A stretch of DNA of 64,000 nt, from contig NZ_QMEY01000021.1 in NCBI RefSeq assembly GCF_003315795.1, positions 104,046 through 168,045 of the forward strand. The letters are read 5' to 3'. Origin of the DNA: Spongiactinospora rosea (lineage in GTDB: Bacteria; Actinomycetota; Actinomycetes; Streptosporangiales; Streptosporangiaceae). A program made the translations under genes and the position numbers. Shown here in pieces: positions 25,673 to 34,661 of this stretch. Numbering within the stretch: the stretch's first letter is position 1; every line of letters starts with the position of its first letter. A model generated the notes under the pieces. That model saw only the letters and a program-made list of their open reading frames with translations, was not told the DNA's origin and ran no database searches.

Positions 25673-26233
25673 CTAGAAGGGGGGCTCGTCGGTGAAGTCG
25701 CCGCCACCCTGGTTGCCGCCGTAGCCGCCACCTTGGTTGCCGCCGTAACCGCCGCCACCGCCCTGGTTGCCGCCGCCGAAGCCGCCACCACCGCCGCCAC
25801 CGGGCTGTCCGGGGCTGGCCGTGGCCCACGGGTCCTCGGCGGGGCCGCCGCCGAAGCCGCCGCCCTGCCGGGAGGTGCGGTTGACCTTGGCGGTCGCGTT
25901 GCGCAGAGACGGGCCGACCTCGTCGACCTCGACCTCGTAGACGGTGCGCTTCTCGCCTTCCTTCGTCTCATAGGACCGCTGGCGCAGCCGGCCCTGGACG
26001 ATGACCCGCATACCGCGCTGGAGGCTCTCCGCGACGTTCTCCGCGGCCTGCCGCCAGGTGTTGCAGGTCAGGAAGAGCGCCTCGCCGTCCTTCCACTCGT
26101 TGGTCTGCTTGTCGAGGAAGCGTGGGGTGGACGCGATGCGGAACTTGGCCACAGCCGTCCCCGTGGGGGTGAAGCGCAGTTCCGGGTCGTCGACCAGGTT
26201 GCCGACGATGGTGATCTGGGTGTCGCCTGCCAT
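25673..26233 (-). CDS. ssb: Single-stranded DNA-binding protein
   Basis: 186 residues: an OB fold over residues 1-115 (ITIVGNLVDDPELRFTPTG, FLTCNTWRQAAENVAESL, KRTVYEVEVDEVGPSLRNA), a Gly/Asn-rich linker with GGGYGGN repeats, and the acidic tip TDEPPF that docks partner proteins. ATG at 26233 starts the conserved core; the frame runs on upstream without conservation. Located between rpsF and rpsR, as usual. Confidence 0.97.
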   Translation of the reverse strand: MAGDTQITIVGNLVDDPELRFTPTGTAVAKFRIASTPRFLDKQTNEWKDGEALFLTCNTWRQAAENVAESLQRGMRVIVQGRLRQRSYETKEGEKRTVYEVEVDEVGPSLRNATAKVNRTSRQGGGFGGGPAEDPWATASPGQPGGGGGGGFGGGNQGGGGGYGGNQGGGYGGNQGGGDFTDEPPF

Positions 26234-26340
26234 GGCTCGCGTTTGCCTTCCTGCTGCTGCGCGGCTTCGCTTCGTATTAAGCCCCAGCGTACGGCGGGGG
26301 ACCGACAAAAACCGGTGAACCGCCAGGGGGCCGGGAGAGC

Positions 26341-26631
26341 CTAGTGCGCGTCCGGACGCAGGACCTTCGTCCGCAGGATGCCCTCGTTGAGGTTCATCTG
26401 GCGGTCGAGCTCCTTGACCGTGGCGGGCTCGGCGGTCAGGTCGATCACCGCGTAGATGCCCTCGGGCTTCTTGTTGATGTCGTAGGACAGGCGGCGGCGG
26501 CCCCAGACATCGACCTTCTCCACGGTGCCACCGTCGTTGCGGACCACGGCGAGGAACTGGTCGAGGGACGGGGTCACGGTACGCTCGTCCAGCGACGGGT
26601 CGAGGATGACCATCATTTCGTATCGACGCAT
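26341..26631 (-). CDS. rpsF: 30S ribosomal protein S6
   Basis: 96 residues beginning MRRYEMMVILDPSLDE, with VWGRRRLSYDINKKPEGIY and NLNEGILRTKVLR, all S6 hallmarks. GGAGG lies just upstream of the ATG at 26631. First gene of the operon; the promoter should lie in the 280-base gap to 26913. Confidence 0.97.
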   Translation of the reverse strand: MRRYEMMVILDPSLDERTVTPSLDQFLAVVRNDGGTVEKVDVWGRRRLSYDINKKPEGIYAVIDLTAEPATVKELDRQMNLNEGILRTKVLRPDAH

Positions 26632-26912
26632 GCGGCTTCGAGCCTCCTTCGGACTGTTGCGGTCACGACACGGTGCCGTGACAGGAGGACGCTGACGTCT
26701 CGCGCCGGGGACGCTTTCCAACGCGCCTCCGGCGGGCCGGTGGCGGTGCTGATGACAGCACGCCCGGCACGACGCCGCCGTACCAGGCTACCAGCAGCGA
26801 CGATGTGCCCGGCGCACGATCGCCGTGTTTCCGCAGCCCGGCCGGGGGATTGCGGCGCCCCGCGCGCGGGAACGCTCGATACCAAAGCATTGCCTAGAGG
26901 GGGTGGCCTCAA

Positions 26913-27224
26913 ATGCCCCATCTGCTCAGCCCGTCGAAGAGCAGGCCGTTCCGGCTCACACTGAACACCGACGGGGTCAGTCATCCGATCGAGAACGCGA
27001 TGAGCGTGGCGACACTGGTCTGCGGGCTGGTGGCCTTCGTCTCGGGCTTCATCGCCGACGCGCACATCCTCGCGTCCTGGGCGGGCGCGCTCGGCTTCGG
27101 CGGCGGCCTGTACTCCCAGTACGTCTCCGCCACCACGGCCGAGCGGTCGGTCAACATCATCGGCATCGTGGCGTCGTTCGTGGGCGTCTCGCTCGGCATC
27201 TACCACGGCGGCTTCGTCCCCTGA
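26913..27224 (+). CDS. Small membrane protein of unknown function
   Basis: A 103-residue protein with about three hydrophobic segments (ATLVCGLVAFVSGFIA, SWAGALGFGGGLYSQ, VNIIGIVASFVGVSLGI). The start has GAGGGGG-like bases upstream. Not recognised as a named family. It stands alone between the ribosomal operon and a convergent small membrane-protein gene. Confidence 0.6.
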   Translation: MPHLLSPSKSRPFRLTLNTDGVSHPIENAMSVATLVCGLVAFVSGFIADAHILASWAGALGFGGGLYSQYVSATTAERSVNIIGIVASFVGVSLGIYHGGFVP

Positions 27225-27250
27225 CCGGTCACGGGTCGCGAGAGCAGCGG

Positions 27251-27430
27251 CTAGCCGATCTTCAGATCGACCCCGAGCAGCACGAGGAACCACAGGAAGA
27301 TCGCCAGTAGCGCCTCGGCCAGCTCCCGCAGGAACGTGGGCGTGATGTAGTCGTAGACCCATGCGACGTACAGGCCGACCAGGATGTAGATGAGCCCGAT
27401 CAGGCTGATGCCTCTCCGGTAGAGCGCCAC
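27251..27430 (-). CDS. Small membrane protein of unknown function
   Basis: A 59-residue protein with two hydrophobic stretches (GISLIGLIYILVGLYVAWVY and LLAIFLWFLVLLG). GTG start at 27430 is chosen because AAGGAG lies six bases upstream; the open frame to 27550 would overlap the divergent nfo start. No known function. Convergent with the other small membrane protein. Confidence 0.6.
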   Translation of the reverse strand: MALYRRGISLIGLIYILVGLYVAWVYDYITPTFLRELAEALLAIFLWFLVLLGVDLKIG

Positions 27431-27548
27431 CTTTGGTCTCCTTGGGGGTGGGGGGAACTCCCGCTGGCGACTGCCCCGCCGCACCACCGCGAAACCCCGT
27501 CGGGAAACACGGGACGGCCGATCACAGGTGTCGGCTACGCTCGGCTTC

Positions 27549-28304
27549 ATGGTGCGAATCGGTGCGCATGTCGATCAGGAGGACCCTGCCGCCGCGGCCG
27601 CGGCGATCGACGCCGAGGTGGTGCAGTTCTTCCTCGGCGACCCGCAGGGCTACAAGGCCCCGCAGGTGCCGGAGACGGCCGCCGACCTGGCCGGTTCCGG
27701 GCTCGACGTCTACGTCCACGCGCCTTACGTGATCAATGTGGCGAGCCGCAACAACCGCATCCGCATCCCCAGCCGCAAGCTGCTGGCCCAGCACCTCCAG
27801 GCGGCGGCCGACATCGGGGCCAAGGGCCTGATCGTGCACGGCGGCCACATGAACAAGAGCGACGATCCCCAGGACGGGTTCGACAACTGGCGCAAGGTCT
27901 TCGAGCGGATGGACTGCCCGATCCCGGTGCTGATCGAGAACACCGCGGGCGGCGACAACGCGATGGCCCGCAAACTCGACCGGATCGCCCGCCTGTGGGA
28001 GGCGCTCGACGGCTTCGACGTCGGGTTCTGCCTGGACACCTGCCACGCGCACGCGGGCGGTGAGGAGCTGCTGGGCGTGGTGGAGCGGGTCAAGGCGATC
28101 ACCGGCAGGATCGACCTGATCCACTGCAACGACTCGCGCGACGCGTTCGGCTCGGGCGCCGACCGGCACGCCAACCTGGGCGCGGGCCAGATCGACCCGG
28201 AGGCCCTGCTGGCGGTCTGCCGCGCGGCGGGCGCGCCCATCGTGGTGGAGACCCCGGGCGCCGGGCAGGCCGAGGACATCGCCTTCCTGCGCAAGAACCT
28301 CTGA
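27549..28304 (+). CDS. nfo: Endonuclease IV-like AP endonuclease (deoxyribonuclease IV)
   Basis: 251 residues of the xylose-isomerase-like TIM barrel. Metal ligands fit Nfo: IGAHVDQ, VHAPY, LIVHGGHMNKS, LIENTAGG, FCLDTCHAHAGG, LIHCNDSRD, DRHANLGAG and IVVETPG. These conserved His, Glu and Asp residues bind three zinc ions in endonuclease IV, which nicks abasic sites during base excision repair. ATG at 27549 starts the core; seven earlier residues are unlikely to be used. Confidence 0.9.
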   Translation: MVRIGAHVDQEDPAAAAAAIDAEVVQFFLGDPQGYKAPQVPETAADLAGSGLDVYVHAPYVINVASRNNRIRIPSRKLLAQHLQAAADIGAKGLIVHGGHMNKSDDPQDGFDNWRKVFERMDCPIPVLIENTAGGDNAMARKLDRIARLWEALDGFDVGFCLDTCHAHAGGEELLGVVERVKAITGRIDLIHCNDSRDAFGSGADRHANLGAGQIDPEALLAVCRAAGAPIVVETPGAGQAEDIAFLRKNL

Positions 28305-28399
28305 TCCCCAGCCTTGATCCACAGCCTTGATCCACAGCCTTGATCGCGGTATCCACAGCCTTTGATCCACAGGTGGATTAGTCCACAGCCTGTGGATAA
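28303..28399 (+). repeat. Tandem 13-bp repeats with DnaA-box-like sequences after nfo
   Basis: GATCCACAGCCTT repeats head to tail three times from 28303 (first copy has one change), then degenerate copies continue. TCCACA occurs five times in about 75 bases. The cluster ends in TGTGGATAA (28391-28399), the complement of a consensus DnaA box TTATCCACA. TCCACAGCCTGTGGA at 28382-28396 forms a hairpin that could also terminate nfo. The repeats start inside the nfo stop codon. Confidence 0.6.
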
Positions 28400-28450
28400 C
28401 TTTTCTGGATTACCGTGGCGCAAAACTGGGTAAGCCCGCGTACCCGCAGG

Positions 28451-29656
28451 TCAGCCCGCCCAGCCGCCCTTCAGGAAGGTGATCGTGTTGAGCACCATCA
28501 GCGGCCCCGCGACCAGCGCGTAGAAGGCGAGCAGGCCCGGCCGCAGCGGCTCGGCCCATCCGTCCCCAGGGTCCTTCCTCGGCGTCGCGGCTCTGCCCAG
28601 TGCCAGCCACAGCGGCCACCACAGCAGCGCCGAGCGCGGGATGGACAGGTAGTACGCCGAGCACACCAGCGCGCCCACCTGGAGGCCCACGTACGTGAGT
28701 TCGCTCCACCTGCGCCCGATCAGCAGCCAGAGCGTGAACAGCACGCCGATCACCGCACCGGCGATCTCCATCCGGAACGCCCAGGCGAACTGCCCGTCCC
28801 CCGCCGCCGAGCCCCACGTCGTGATCCACGACTCCCACGGCATGACCAGGCTGCGCCCCCAGCCCGCCTCCTGGGCGTGGTTCCAGGCCAGCCAGTCGCC
28901 GGTCCTGCCGTACTGGTAGGCCGAGTACAGTGCGAGCGGCACGAACGGCGCGAGCAGCCAGGCGATGCTCTCCCGGAACGCCGAGCCGCCCCGCGTGGCC
29001 CGCCACGGCCCGGTGAAGTACTCCACGATCAGCGCCAGCGCCAGGAACAGCCCGGTGATCCGGACGCACGACGCGCCCGCGCCGAGCAGCCCGGCGGCCG
29101 GCCAGTTCCCGCGCCGCGCGGCCAGCCACGCCGGGATGCCGAAGCCCAGGAACAGCGCCTCGCTGTACCCGGCGAACAGGAACACCGCTGTCGGGCAGAG
29201 CAACAGCATGAGCAGGGCCCGCCAGCCGGTCCCCTCGGCTCCCTCGTGGTCGCCCAGCCGTACCAGCGCGACCGCCGCCACGCCCCCCGCGACCAGCGAG
29301 ATCAGGATGCCGGCCAGGGTCCAGTCGGACATCACCAGATGGACCAGCCGCAACATGAGCGGCATGCCGGGAAAAAAGGCGGGAAGTCCGGCGTCGTTGG
29401 GTTTGCCGGGCTCGCCGTCGTAGCCGTACTCGGCGATGACGATCAGCAGGTGGGCGTCCCAGGCCCGCCACCGCTCCAGCAGCGGCTTGGTCTCCCCGGC
29501 GAACAGCATCCCGCCGGCCATCACGGCCAGCAGGACGATGCCCAGCCGCGAGCCGATCCACAGCGTGAGGCCCTGGTAGAAGGACGTCTCTCCCGGCCCA
29601 GGGGGCGGCGTCTCCGAGGGCTCGACGGTGGGTGGGGCTGAGCCGGCCAGCGACAC
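28451..29656 (-). CDS. PIG-V-like membrane mannosyltransferase
   Basis: 401 residues with about ten hydrophobic helices. WRAWDAHLLIVIAEYGYD near residue 65 carries the Trp-Asp loop of PIG-V/GT-C enzymes, and FFPGMPLMLRLVH follows. Such proteins transfer mannose from polyprenyl-phosphate-mannose at the outer membrane face. A single base separates it from the upstream glycosyltransferase gene, so both belong to one operon with the PBP gene. Confidence 0.82.
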   Translation of the reverse strand: MSLAGSAPPTVEPSETPPPGPGETSFYQGLTLWIGSRLGIVLLAVMAGGMLFAGETKPLLERWRAWDAHLLIVIAEYGYDGEPGKPNDAGLPAFFPGMPLMLRLVHLVMSDWTLAGILISLVAGGVAAVALVRLGDHEGAEGTGWRALLMLLLCPTAVFLFAGYSEALFLGFGIPAWLAARRGNWPAAGLLGAGASCVRITGLFLALALIVEYFTGPWRATRGGSAFRESIAWLLAPFVPLALYSAYQYGRTGDWLAWNHAQEAGWGRSLVMPWESWITTWGSAAGDGQFAWAFRMEIAGAVIGVLFTLWLLIGRRWSELTYVGLQVGALVCSAYYLSIPRSALLWWPLWLALGRAATPRKDPGDGWAEPLRPGLLAFYALVAGPLMVLNTITFLKGGWAG

Positions 29657-29657
29657 G

Positions 29658-31115
29658 CTACGCGGTCCGCAGGCCGATTCCGGTGCTCGTCAGCCGGAAC
29701 CTGTCGGGAGCGCCGTCGAACACGCCGCCGGAGGGGTCGTCCACGCCGCCCCGCCGCACCAGGTCGTGCTCGGGGCGCATGATGTCGCGCACCACGAAGG
29801 CCATCATGATCACGATGGTCAGCGCGCGGCCCCACACGGCGGTGAAGTAGGTGTCGGCGGTGATGCCCAGATGGGCGTTACCCTCCTGGAGACCGACGAG
29901 GTAGAGCCAGATGGCGAAGAAGTACCAGACCTCGGCGATCTGCCAGAGGGCCAGCGGCTTCCAGTTGGGCCGGGCCAGCACGGCGAACGGCACCAGCCAC
30001 AGCACGAACTGCGGCGACCACACCTTGTTCGTCAGCATGAACGCGGCCAGCGCGAGGAAGCACAACTGCGCCAGCCGGGGCCTGGTCGGGGCGGCCAGGG
30101 CCACCACGGCGATCAGCAGGCAGATCAGCGCCAGCGAGGCGATGCCCATGACGCTCAGGCGTTCGGGGTCGCCCAGGACCGGCCAGCCGCGCTGCTGGAA
30201 GAAGAACCACAGCGAACCCCAGTCCGCGCCGCGCTCCTGGCTGAAGACGTAGAAGCGCTTCCAGCCCTCGAAGGCGAAGATCATCACCGGTACGTTGACG
30301 ACCAGCCACGCGCCCACCGTCGCGGCCATCGTGCGCAGGAACGGCCGCCACTCGAACGTCCGCAGCGTCAGCAGGAACAGCGCGCCGATGAACATCAGCG
30401 GGTAGAACTTGGTGGCGATGGCCAGCCCGAGCAGCACCCCGGCGAGCACCTGCCGGCGCTGTGACCAGGCCAGCAGCGCGCCGAGGGACAGCACGCCCGC
30501 GGCGAGGTCCCAGTTGATGTAGGCGCCGAGGATCACGCCGGGCGCGACGGCGTACCACAGCGCGTCCCAGCGGCGCTCCGGCCCGGCCAGCCTGGCCATC
30601 ATCAGCACGCCGCCCACCAGGCAGGCGGCCATCAGCAGCACGGTGAGGTCGTAGAACGTCGCGGCCCGCGCTGCCCCGTCGGTCACCAGCGAGGTGATCC
30701 GCGACACCAGGTCCATCACCCAGCCGAGCACGACCGGGTACTCGACGTGGTCCGCGAAGTCCTTCACCTCGGCGAAGTAGGGGACCTTGCCGTCGGCCAG
30801 GCCGCGGCCGAAGTAGAGAGGGTAGATGTCGGTGTAGCAGAAGTTCGTGAACTGGAGGGTGCCGTCGTTCCAGGCGCCGCCGAAGCGGCACGGCCACTTC
30901 CAGAGGTACGCGAGCAGCGCGCCCAGCGTGGCGAACATCGCGAGCGGGAGGTACGGGAGCGTCCGCGCCCCGATCACGGTGACCGCCCCGGCGTCCTTCA
31001 GCCCCGCCCCATCTACCGGCCCGTCCACCGGCCCGTCCACCGGCCCGGACTCACGCTCAGGAGCGGTCTCGGGCTCGGGGGCGGGCTCCGGCTCGCGCTC
31101 GTCCTCGACGCTCAT
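29658..31115 (-). CDS. GT87 (DUF2029) integral-membrane glycosyltransferase
   Basis: 485 residues. A disordered acidic N-terminus contains the exact tandem PVDGPVDGPVDG, followed by about twelve helices. FCYTDIYPLYFGRGL with ADHVEYPVVLGW and LLGLAIATKFYPLM match the polyprenol-phosphate-mannose-dependent alpha-mannosyltransferase group (GT87). It overlaps the PBP gene by four bases. Lipoglycan or glycoprotein mannosylation is likely; acceptor unknown. Confidence 0.8.
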   Translation of the reverse strand: MSVEDEREPEPAPEPETAPERESGPVDGPVDGPVDGAGLKDAGAVTVIGARTLPYLPLAMFATLGALLAYLWKWPCRFGGAWNDGTLQFTNFCYTDIYPLYFGRGLADGKVPYFAEVKDFADHVEYPVVLGWVMDLVSRITSLVTDGAARAATFYDLTVLLMAACLVGGVLMMARLAGPERRWDALWYAVAPGVILGAYINWDLAAGVLSLGALLAWSQRRQVLAGVLLGLAIATKFYPLMFIGALFLLTLRTFEWRPFLRTMAATVGAWLVVNVPVMIFAFEGWKRFYVFSQERGADWGSLWFFFQQRGWPVLGDPERLSVMGIASLALICLLIAVVALAAPTRPRLAQLCFLALAAFMLTNKVWSPQFVLWLVPFAVLARPNWKPLALWQIAEVWYFFAIWLYLVGLQEGNAHLGITADTYFTAVWGRALTIVIMMAFVVRDIMRPEHDLVRRGGVDDPSGGVFDGAPDRFRLTSTGIGLRTA

Positions 31116-34018
31116 CGGTCGCCGCCGGAGCGACCGCTCGGCCCAGTGCTCGGCATCATCTGCCCGCTCGGCGACCGCTCCCGATCGCCCGATCCGTCAC
31201 CGTTGCGGGCAGTGCCCGAACCCTCCGGCTGCGCGTTGGCGTCGCAGAACAGGTCGTTCTCGGCGCAGCCCGAGTCGTCGGGGTAACCGTCCTCCTGCGG
31301 CGGGTCCTGCTGCGTCGGGTCCTCTTCCACCGGCCAGCCGTCCTCGCCGTTCGGGTCGTCCGGCTCCATGGGCTCGTCGGGGTCGGGCGTCGGGGACGGC
31401 GGGGGCACCGGGGCCATGTTGTCCGGCGTTCCGGCGTCGGCCCGCGGCGGGAACTGCTCGATATCGGCGTTCTTCAGGGCCTCGGCCATGAAGTCGTGCC
31501 AGATCTGCGTGGGGACGCCGCCACCGCCGATCGCGCCGGGCAGCGGCTCCTCCACCATCACGTAGTTCTTCTTCCGCTTCAGCGGCCTGCCGGTCTTGGG
31601 GTTGTACGGCAGCCTCTTGCCCGTCTTGGCGTCGGCCGGCACCTCCCGGTACATCCCGACGGCGGCGGAGAGCTGCGGGGCGAACCCGACGAACCACGCG
31701 TCCTTGGACTCGTTGTTCGTACCCGTCTTACCGGCGACCGGACGCGCGCCCAGGTTGGCCGCGCCGCCCGTGCCGCCCCTGACGACCTGGGTCATCGCGT
31801 ACGTGGCGTCGGCCGCGGCGTCGGGGGAGATGACATCGACGCTGTTGAGCCGCTCCTTGAACACCAGGCGGTTGCCGCCCGTGTCGCGGTCGCGCTGCTT
31901 GACCTCCACCACGGTGTGCCAGTCGAAGTGCTTGCCGCCGTTGGCGAAGATGCCGTAGCCGTTGGCCTGCTCCACGGCGGTGACCGTGGCGCTGCCGATG
32001 GTGGTGGCGTAGCCGTGGTTCTTGATCGCCCAGTCCACGGAGTTCTCCTTGAGCGTGGCCTTGGCCCGCTCGCCGACCCCGGCCTTCTTGGCGATCTCCG
32101 CGACGGCGTCCAGGCCGACCTTCTCGCCCATCTGCACGAAAACCGTGTTCACCGACTGGGCGGTGGCCTTCACCAGGTCGATCGTGCCGAAGGACGTACC
32201 GCCGGCGTTGGCGATCCGGCTGGTCCCCTTCGCCTGGTAGGGCGACTTGCCGCTGATCAGGCTGCTCAGCGAACGGTCGCTGTTCAGCCAGGCGGCGAGC
32301 ACGTAGGGCTTGAACGCGGACGCCGCCTGCTTGGCGGCGTCGAACGCGCGGTTGTTGTAGTCGCGCAGGAAGTCACGCCCGCTGTAGAAGCCGGCCACCC
32401 GGCCGTTCCTCGGGTCGACCGCGGCGAGGCTGGTGTGGACGGTGGCGTCGAACACCTGGGTCCGCGACTCGACGGCGCGCTTGGCCGCGGCCATCACGGC
32501 CGGGTCGAACGACGTCTTGACGATGTAGCCGCCGCTCTGCAGCTCCTCCTTGGTGATGCCGTAGTCCTTCTCCAGCTCCCGCTGCACGATGTTGAGCATG
32601 TAGCCCTCCGAGCCCGCGTACTCCTCCGCGATGCGCCGCTTCTTGGGCTTGGGGAACTTCAGGCTCGCCACCTGGGAGGCGTACGCGGGATCGACCTTGG
32701 AAATCTGGCCGCGCACATACTCGAACCGCTCCATCGTGGCCGCGTACTTGCCCTGCGACTCGTACCTGTCGAAGTCACCGGGCCGCTGGATGCGGCCGGC
32801 CAGGTACATGCCCTCGGCGATGGTGAGGTCCTTGACGCCCTTGCGGAAGAAGTCGCGGGCGGCGGCCTCGATGCCGTAGGTGTTGCGGCCGAAGGGGATC
32901 GTGTTCAGGTAGTACTCAAGGATCTTGTCCTTGTCCCACTCGCGGTCCAGCTTGATCGCGACGAAGATCTCCTTGATCTTCCGCTTGATCGCGACCTCCC
33001 TGCTCAGGCCCTCGAAGTAGTTGCGGGCCATCTGCTGGGTGATCGTCGAACCGCCCTGGAGCTGCTGCCCGGTCACGGTCATCCACACCGAGCGGGCGAT
33101 GCTGGGGATGCTGATCCCGACGTCCTGGCGGAAGCTGTCGTTCTCCGCCGCGATCACCGCGTCCTGGACGTGCTTGGGGACATCGGCGATCTTGACGATC
33201 GTGCGCTTGGTGCCGATCTTGGCGAACTGCTTCCCGCCGGCGTACTGGAAGACACTGCCCTGGGCCACCGCGGACTCCTGGTAGTCCTTCTCGGTGGGCA
33301 GCGTGGTGTTGGCGTACGCGATCGCGATCATGCCGAAGACGCCGGCCGCGATCACCGCGCTGCCGGCCATCAGGATCTTCCAGCTCGGGATGAACCGCTT
33401 CCAGCTCTTCTTGACCGGCTCGTCGTCGTCGGAGGAGCGCCGCCGTCCGCGTCCGTCGTCGTCGCCGCCCCGGCCGCCTCCGCCACCGCGCCCGCGACCG
33501 CCCCGGCCGGGCCCGCGCGGCCCTTCCGGCCGGTCCGGGCCCACCGAGCGGTTGCGCCCGGTACGCGACACGCGGGTGTCCTCATGACCAGGAGGCCCAC
33601 CCTGACCGCCAGGACCCCCCGGACCGCCGGGGCCGCCCGGCCCGCCGGGCCTGCGGGGGGGCTGCGGTGGCCCGCCCTGGCCGGCCGCGGCCGCCATCAT
33701 CGCCTGGGTGTCCTCGAACTCGGCCTCGGCCCTGCGGCCCGCCCGCTGGGCCGGCTGCTGCCCGGTACGGCCGGGCGGCGGCGCCTGGCGACGTCGCCCC
33801 CCCGGCTCCTGAGCACCGCGCTCCTGAAAACCGCGCTCCTGAAAACCGTCTTGACCGCCCGGCTCGCGCGACTGCGGCCGAGGCGCGGAGGCGTCACGCG
33901 GTGCGGACGCGCTCGCCTGGGCGGTACGGTGGCGACGTCCCTGGCGAGCCGACGGCGACGGGGCCCCGTGGGGGGCGGGCCCTCCGGTCGGCTCCGGGCC
34001 ATAGCTGCTGTAACTCAC
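31112..34018 (-). CDS. Bifunctional penicillin-binding protein (transglycosylase/transpeptidase)
   Basis: 968 residues. Residues 1-210 are disordered, Pro/Gly/Arg-rich, with a GGP repeat run at about 124-138. One transmembrane helix at about 214-236. A GT51 domain follows with the catalytic Glu in AAENDSF and GGSTITQQMARNYF. The transpeptidase domain has SxxK in SAFKPY, SVN and KTGTNNES. The tail is Pro/Asp-rich. It polymerises and crosslinks peptidoglycan outside the membrane. This class-A PBP is a standard neighbour of ino1 in actinobacteria. Confidence 0.95.
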   Translation of the reverse strand: MSYSSYGPEPTGGPAPHGAPSPSARQGRRHRTAQASASAPRDASAPRPQSREPGGQDGFQERGFQERGAQEPGGRRRQAPPPGRTGQQPAQRAGRRAEAEFEDTQAMMAAAAGQGGPPQPPRRPGGPGGPGGPGGPGGQGGPPGHEDTRVSRTGRNRSVGPDRPEGPRGPGRGGRGRGGGGGRGGDDDGRGRRRSSDDDEPVKKSWKRFIPSWKILMAGSAVIAAGVFGMIAIAYANTTLPTEKDYQESAVAQGSVFQYAGGKQFAKIGTKRTIVKIADVPKHVQDAVIAAENDSFRQDVGISIPSIARSVWMTVTGQQLQGGSTITQQMARNYFEGLSREVAIKRKIKEIFVAIKLDREWDKDKILEYYLNTIPFGRNTYGIEAAARDFFRKGVKDLTIAEGMYLAGRIQRPGDFDRYESQGKYAATMERFEYVRGQISKVDPAYASQVASLKFPKPKKRRIAEEYAGSEGYMLNIVQRELEKDYGITKEELQSGGYIVKTSFDPAVMAAAKRAVESRTQVFDATVHTSLAAVDPRNGRVAGFYSGRDFLRDYNNRAFDAAKQAASAFKPYVLAAWLNSDRSLSSLISGKSPYQAKGTSRIANAGGTSFGTIDLVKATAQSVNTVFVQMGEKVGLDAVAEIAKKAGVGERAKATLKENSVDWAIKNHGYATTIGSATVTAVEQANGYGIFANGGKHFDWHTVVEVKQRDRDTGGNRLVFKERLNSVDVISPDAAADATYAMTQVVRGGTGGAANLGARPVAGKTGTNNESKDAWFVGFAPQLSAAVGMYREVPADAKTGKRLPYNPKTGRPLKRKKNYVMVEEPLPGAIGGGGVPTQIWHDFMAEALKNADIEQFPPRADAGTPDNMAPVPPPSPTPDPDEPMEPDDPNGEDGWPVEEDPTQQDPPQEDGYPDDSGCAENDLFCDANAQPEGSGTARNGDGSGDRERSPSGQMMPSTGPSGRSGGDR

Positions 34019-34111
34019 GCGCGTCCTCGTTCAGTCATCGGCGATGTGGGTGTGGCGACGGCCAGCGAAAGGCGGTGGGACGTCACCCGGCGTTCTCGGA
34101 TCAGGCTCGGC

Positions 34112-34492
34112 TCAGGAATCGGTCGGAGGATCACCATTTCCGAGGACGAACGAGACTGCCAGATGATTCCAAGCACAACCTTGGCAGACCTCTACCACGT
34201 ACACGCGGAATTCGCGGTATTCGTGTGCCATCTCGGCAAGGTCTGACGTGCTCTTTACCCGGCCTACCAGGCGGCCCAGTTCGTCACCGTAGACGTAGGT
34301 CACGTTGGTGACGTTCTGCCGTTCGCACACTGGACAGAGCCGGTCGGTCGCCTCCCCATGGAACCGTGCGGCCCGGAGGAGATAGGGATGCGCGTCACAG
34401 ACGTCGTCGAAAGACGTCCGGCCCGTGCGTAACGAGCGTACTGTCGCTCGCTTCGCAAGGCCGTAGTCAACGACCGCTCGCTGTGACCACAT
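34112..34492 (-). CDS. DUF5318-family zinc-binding protein
   Basis: 126 residues. MWSQRAVVDYGLAKRATVR, then FDDVCDAHPYLLRAARFHGE, CPVC near residue 60, VTYVYGDELG and VYVVEVCQGCAWNHL. The CPVC and CQGC pairs look like one zinc ribbon. This actinobacterial family is conserved between padR-ino1 and the PBP gene but has no known role. ATG at 34492 begins the conserved part. It is divergent from padR. Confidence 0.82.
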   Translation of the reverse strand: MWSQRAVVDYGLAKRATVRSLRTGRTSFDDVCDAHPYLLRAARFHGEATDRLCPVCERQNVTNVTYVYGDELGRLVGRVKSTSDLAEMAHEYREFRVYVVEVCQGCAWNHLAVSFVLGNGDPPTDS

Positions 34493-34618
34493 GTGCGCCA
34501 GACTACGGCTTTTTTCCGATTGCTCCCAACCTCTTGGGGCAGAAGTGAAGGTCACCCCTGGTCGCCCCTTGGGCACCCCCTGGTCGTTGCAGGGTATGCC
34601 GCGGCGACGTATCCTTCA

Positions 34619-34639
34619 GATGTATCGGCTCGATACATC
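34619..34639. promoter_or_regulatory. PadR-type operator upstream of padR-ino1
   Basis: A 21-base perfect palindrome, GATGTATCG-N3-CGATACATC. It contains the ATGT...ACAT ends typical of PadR-family operators (spacer 11). It sits 22 bases before the preferred padR start and would block transcription of padR and ino1. Palindrome seen directly; binding is inference. Confidence 0.65.
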
Positions 34640-34661
34640 GATGCGAGAGGTGGTGGGTTCC

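Noticed and set aside
25695..25810. GGCGGT-rich repeats near 25.7 kb as a CRISPR or regulatory repeat
   Set aside because: They encode the Gly-rich linker of SSB; no CRISPR arrays were seen anywhere.
28391..28399. DnaA box read as part of oriC
   Set aside because: Only one consensus box, no dnaA/dnaN neighbours and no AT-rich unwinding region; the parS cluster places oriC to the right.
31496..34246. Plus-strand open frame of over 900 codons opposite the PBP gene
   Set aside because: Antisense shadow; the minus-strand PBP has all catalytic motifs.
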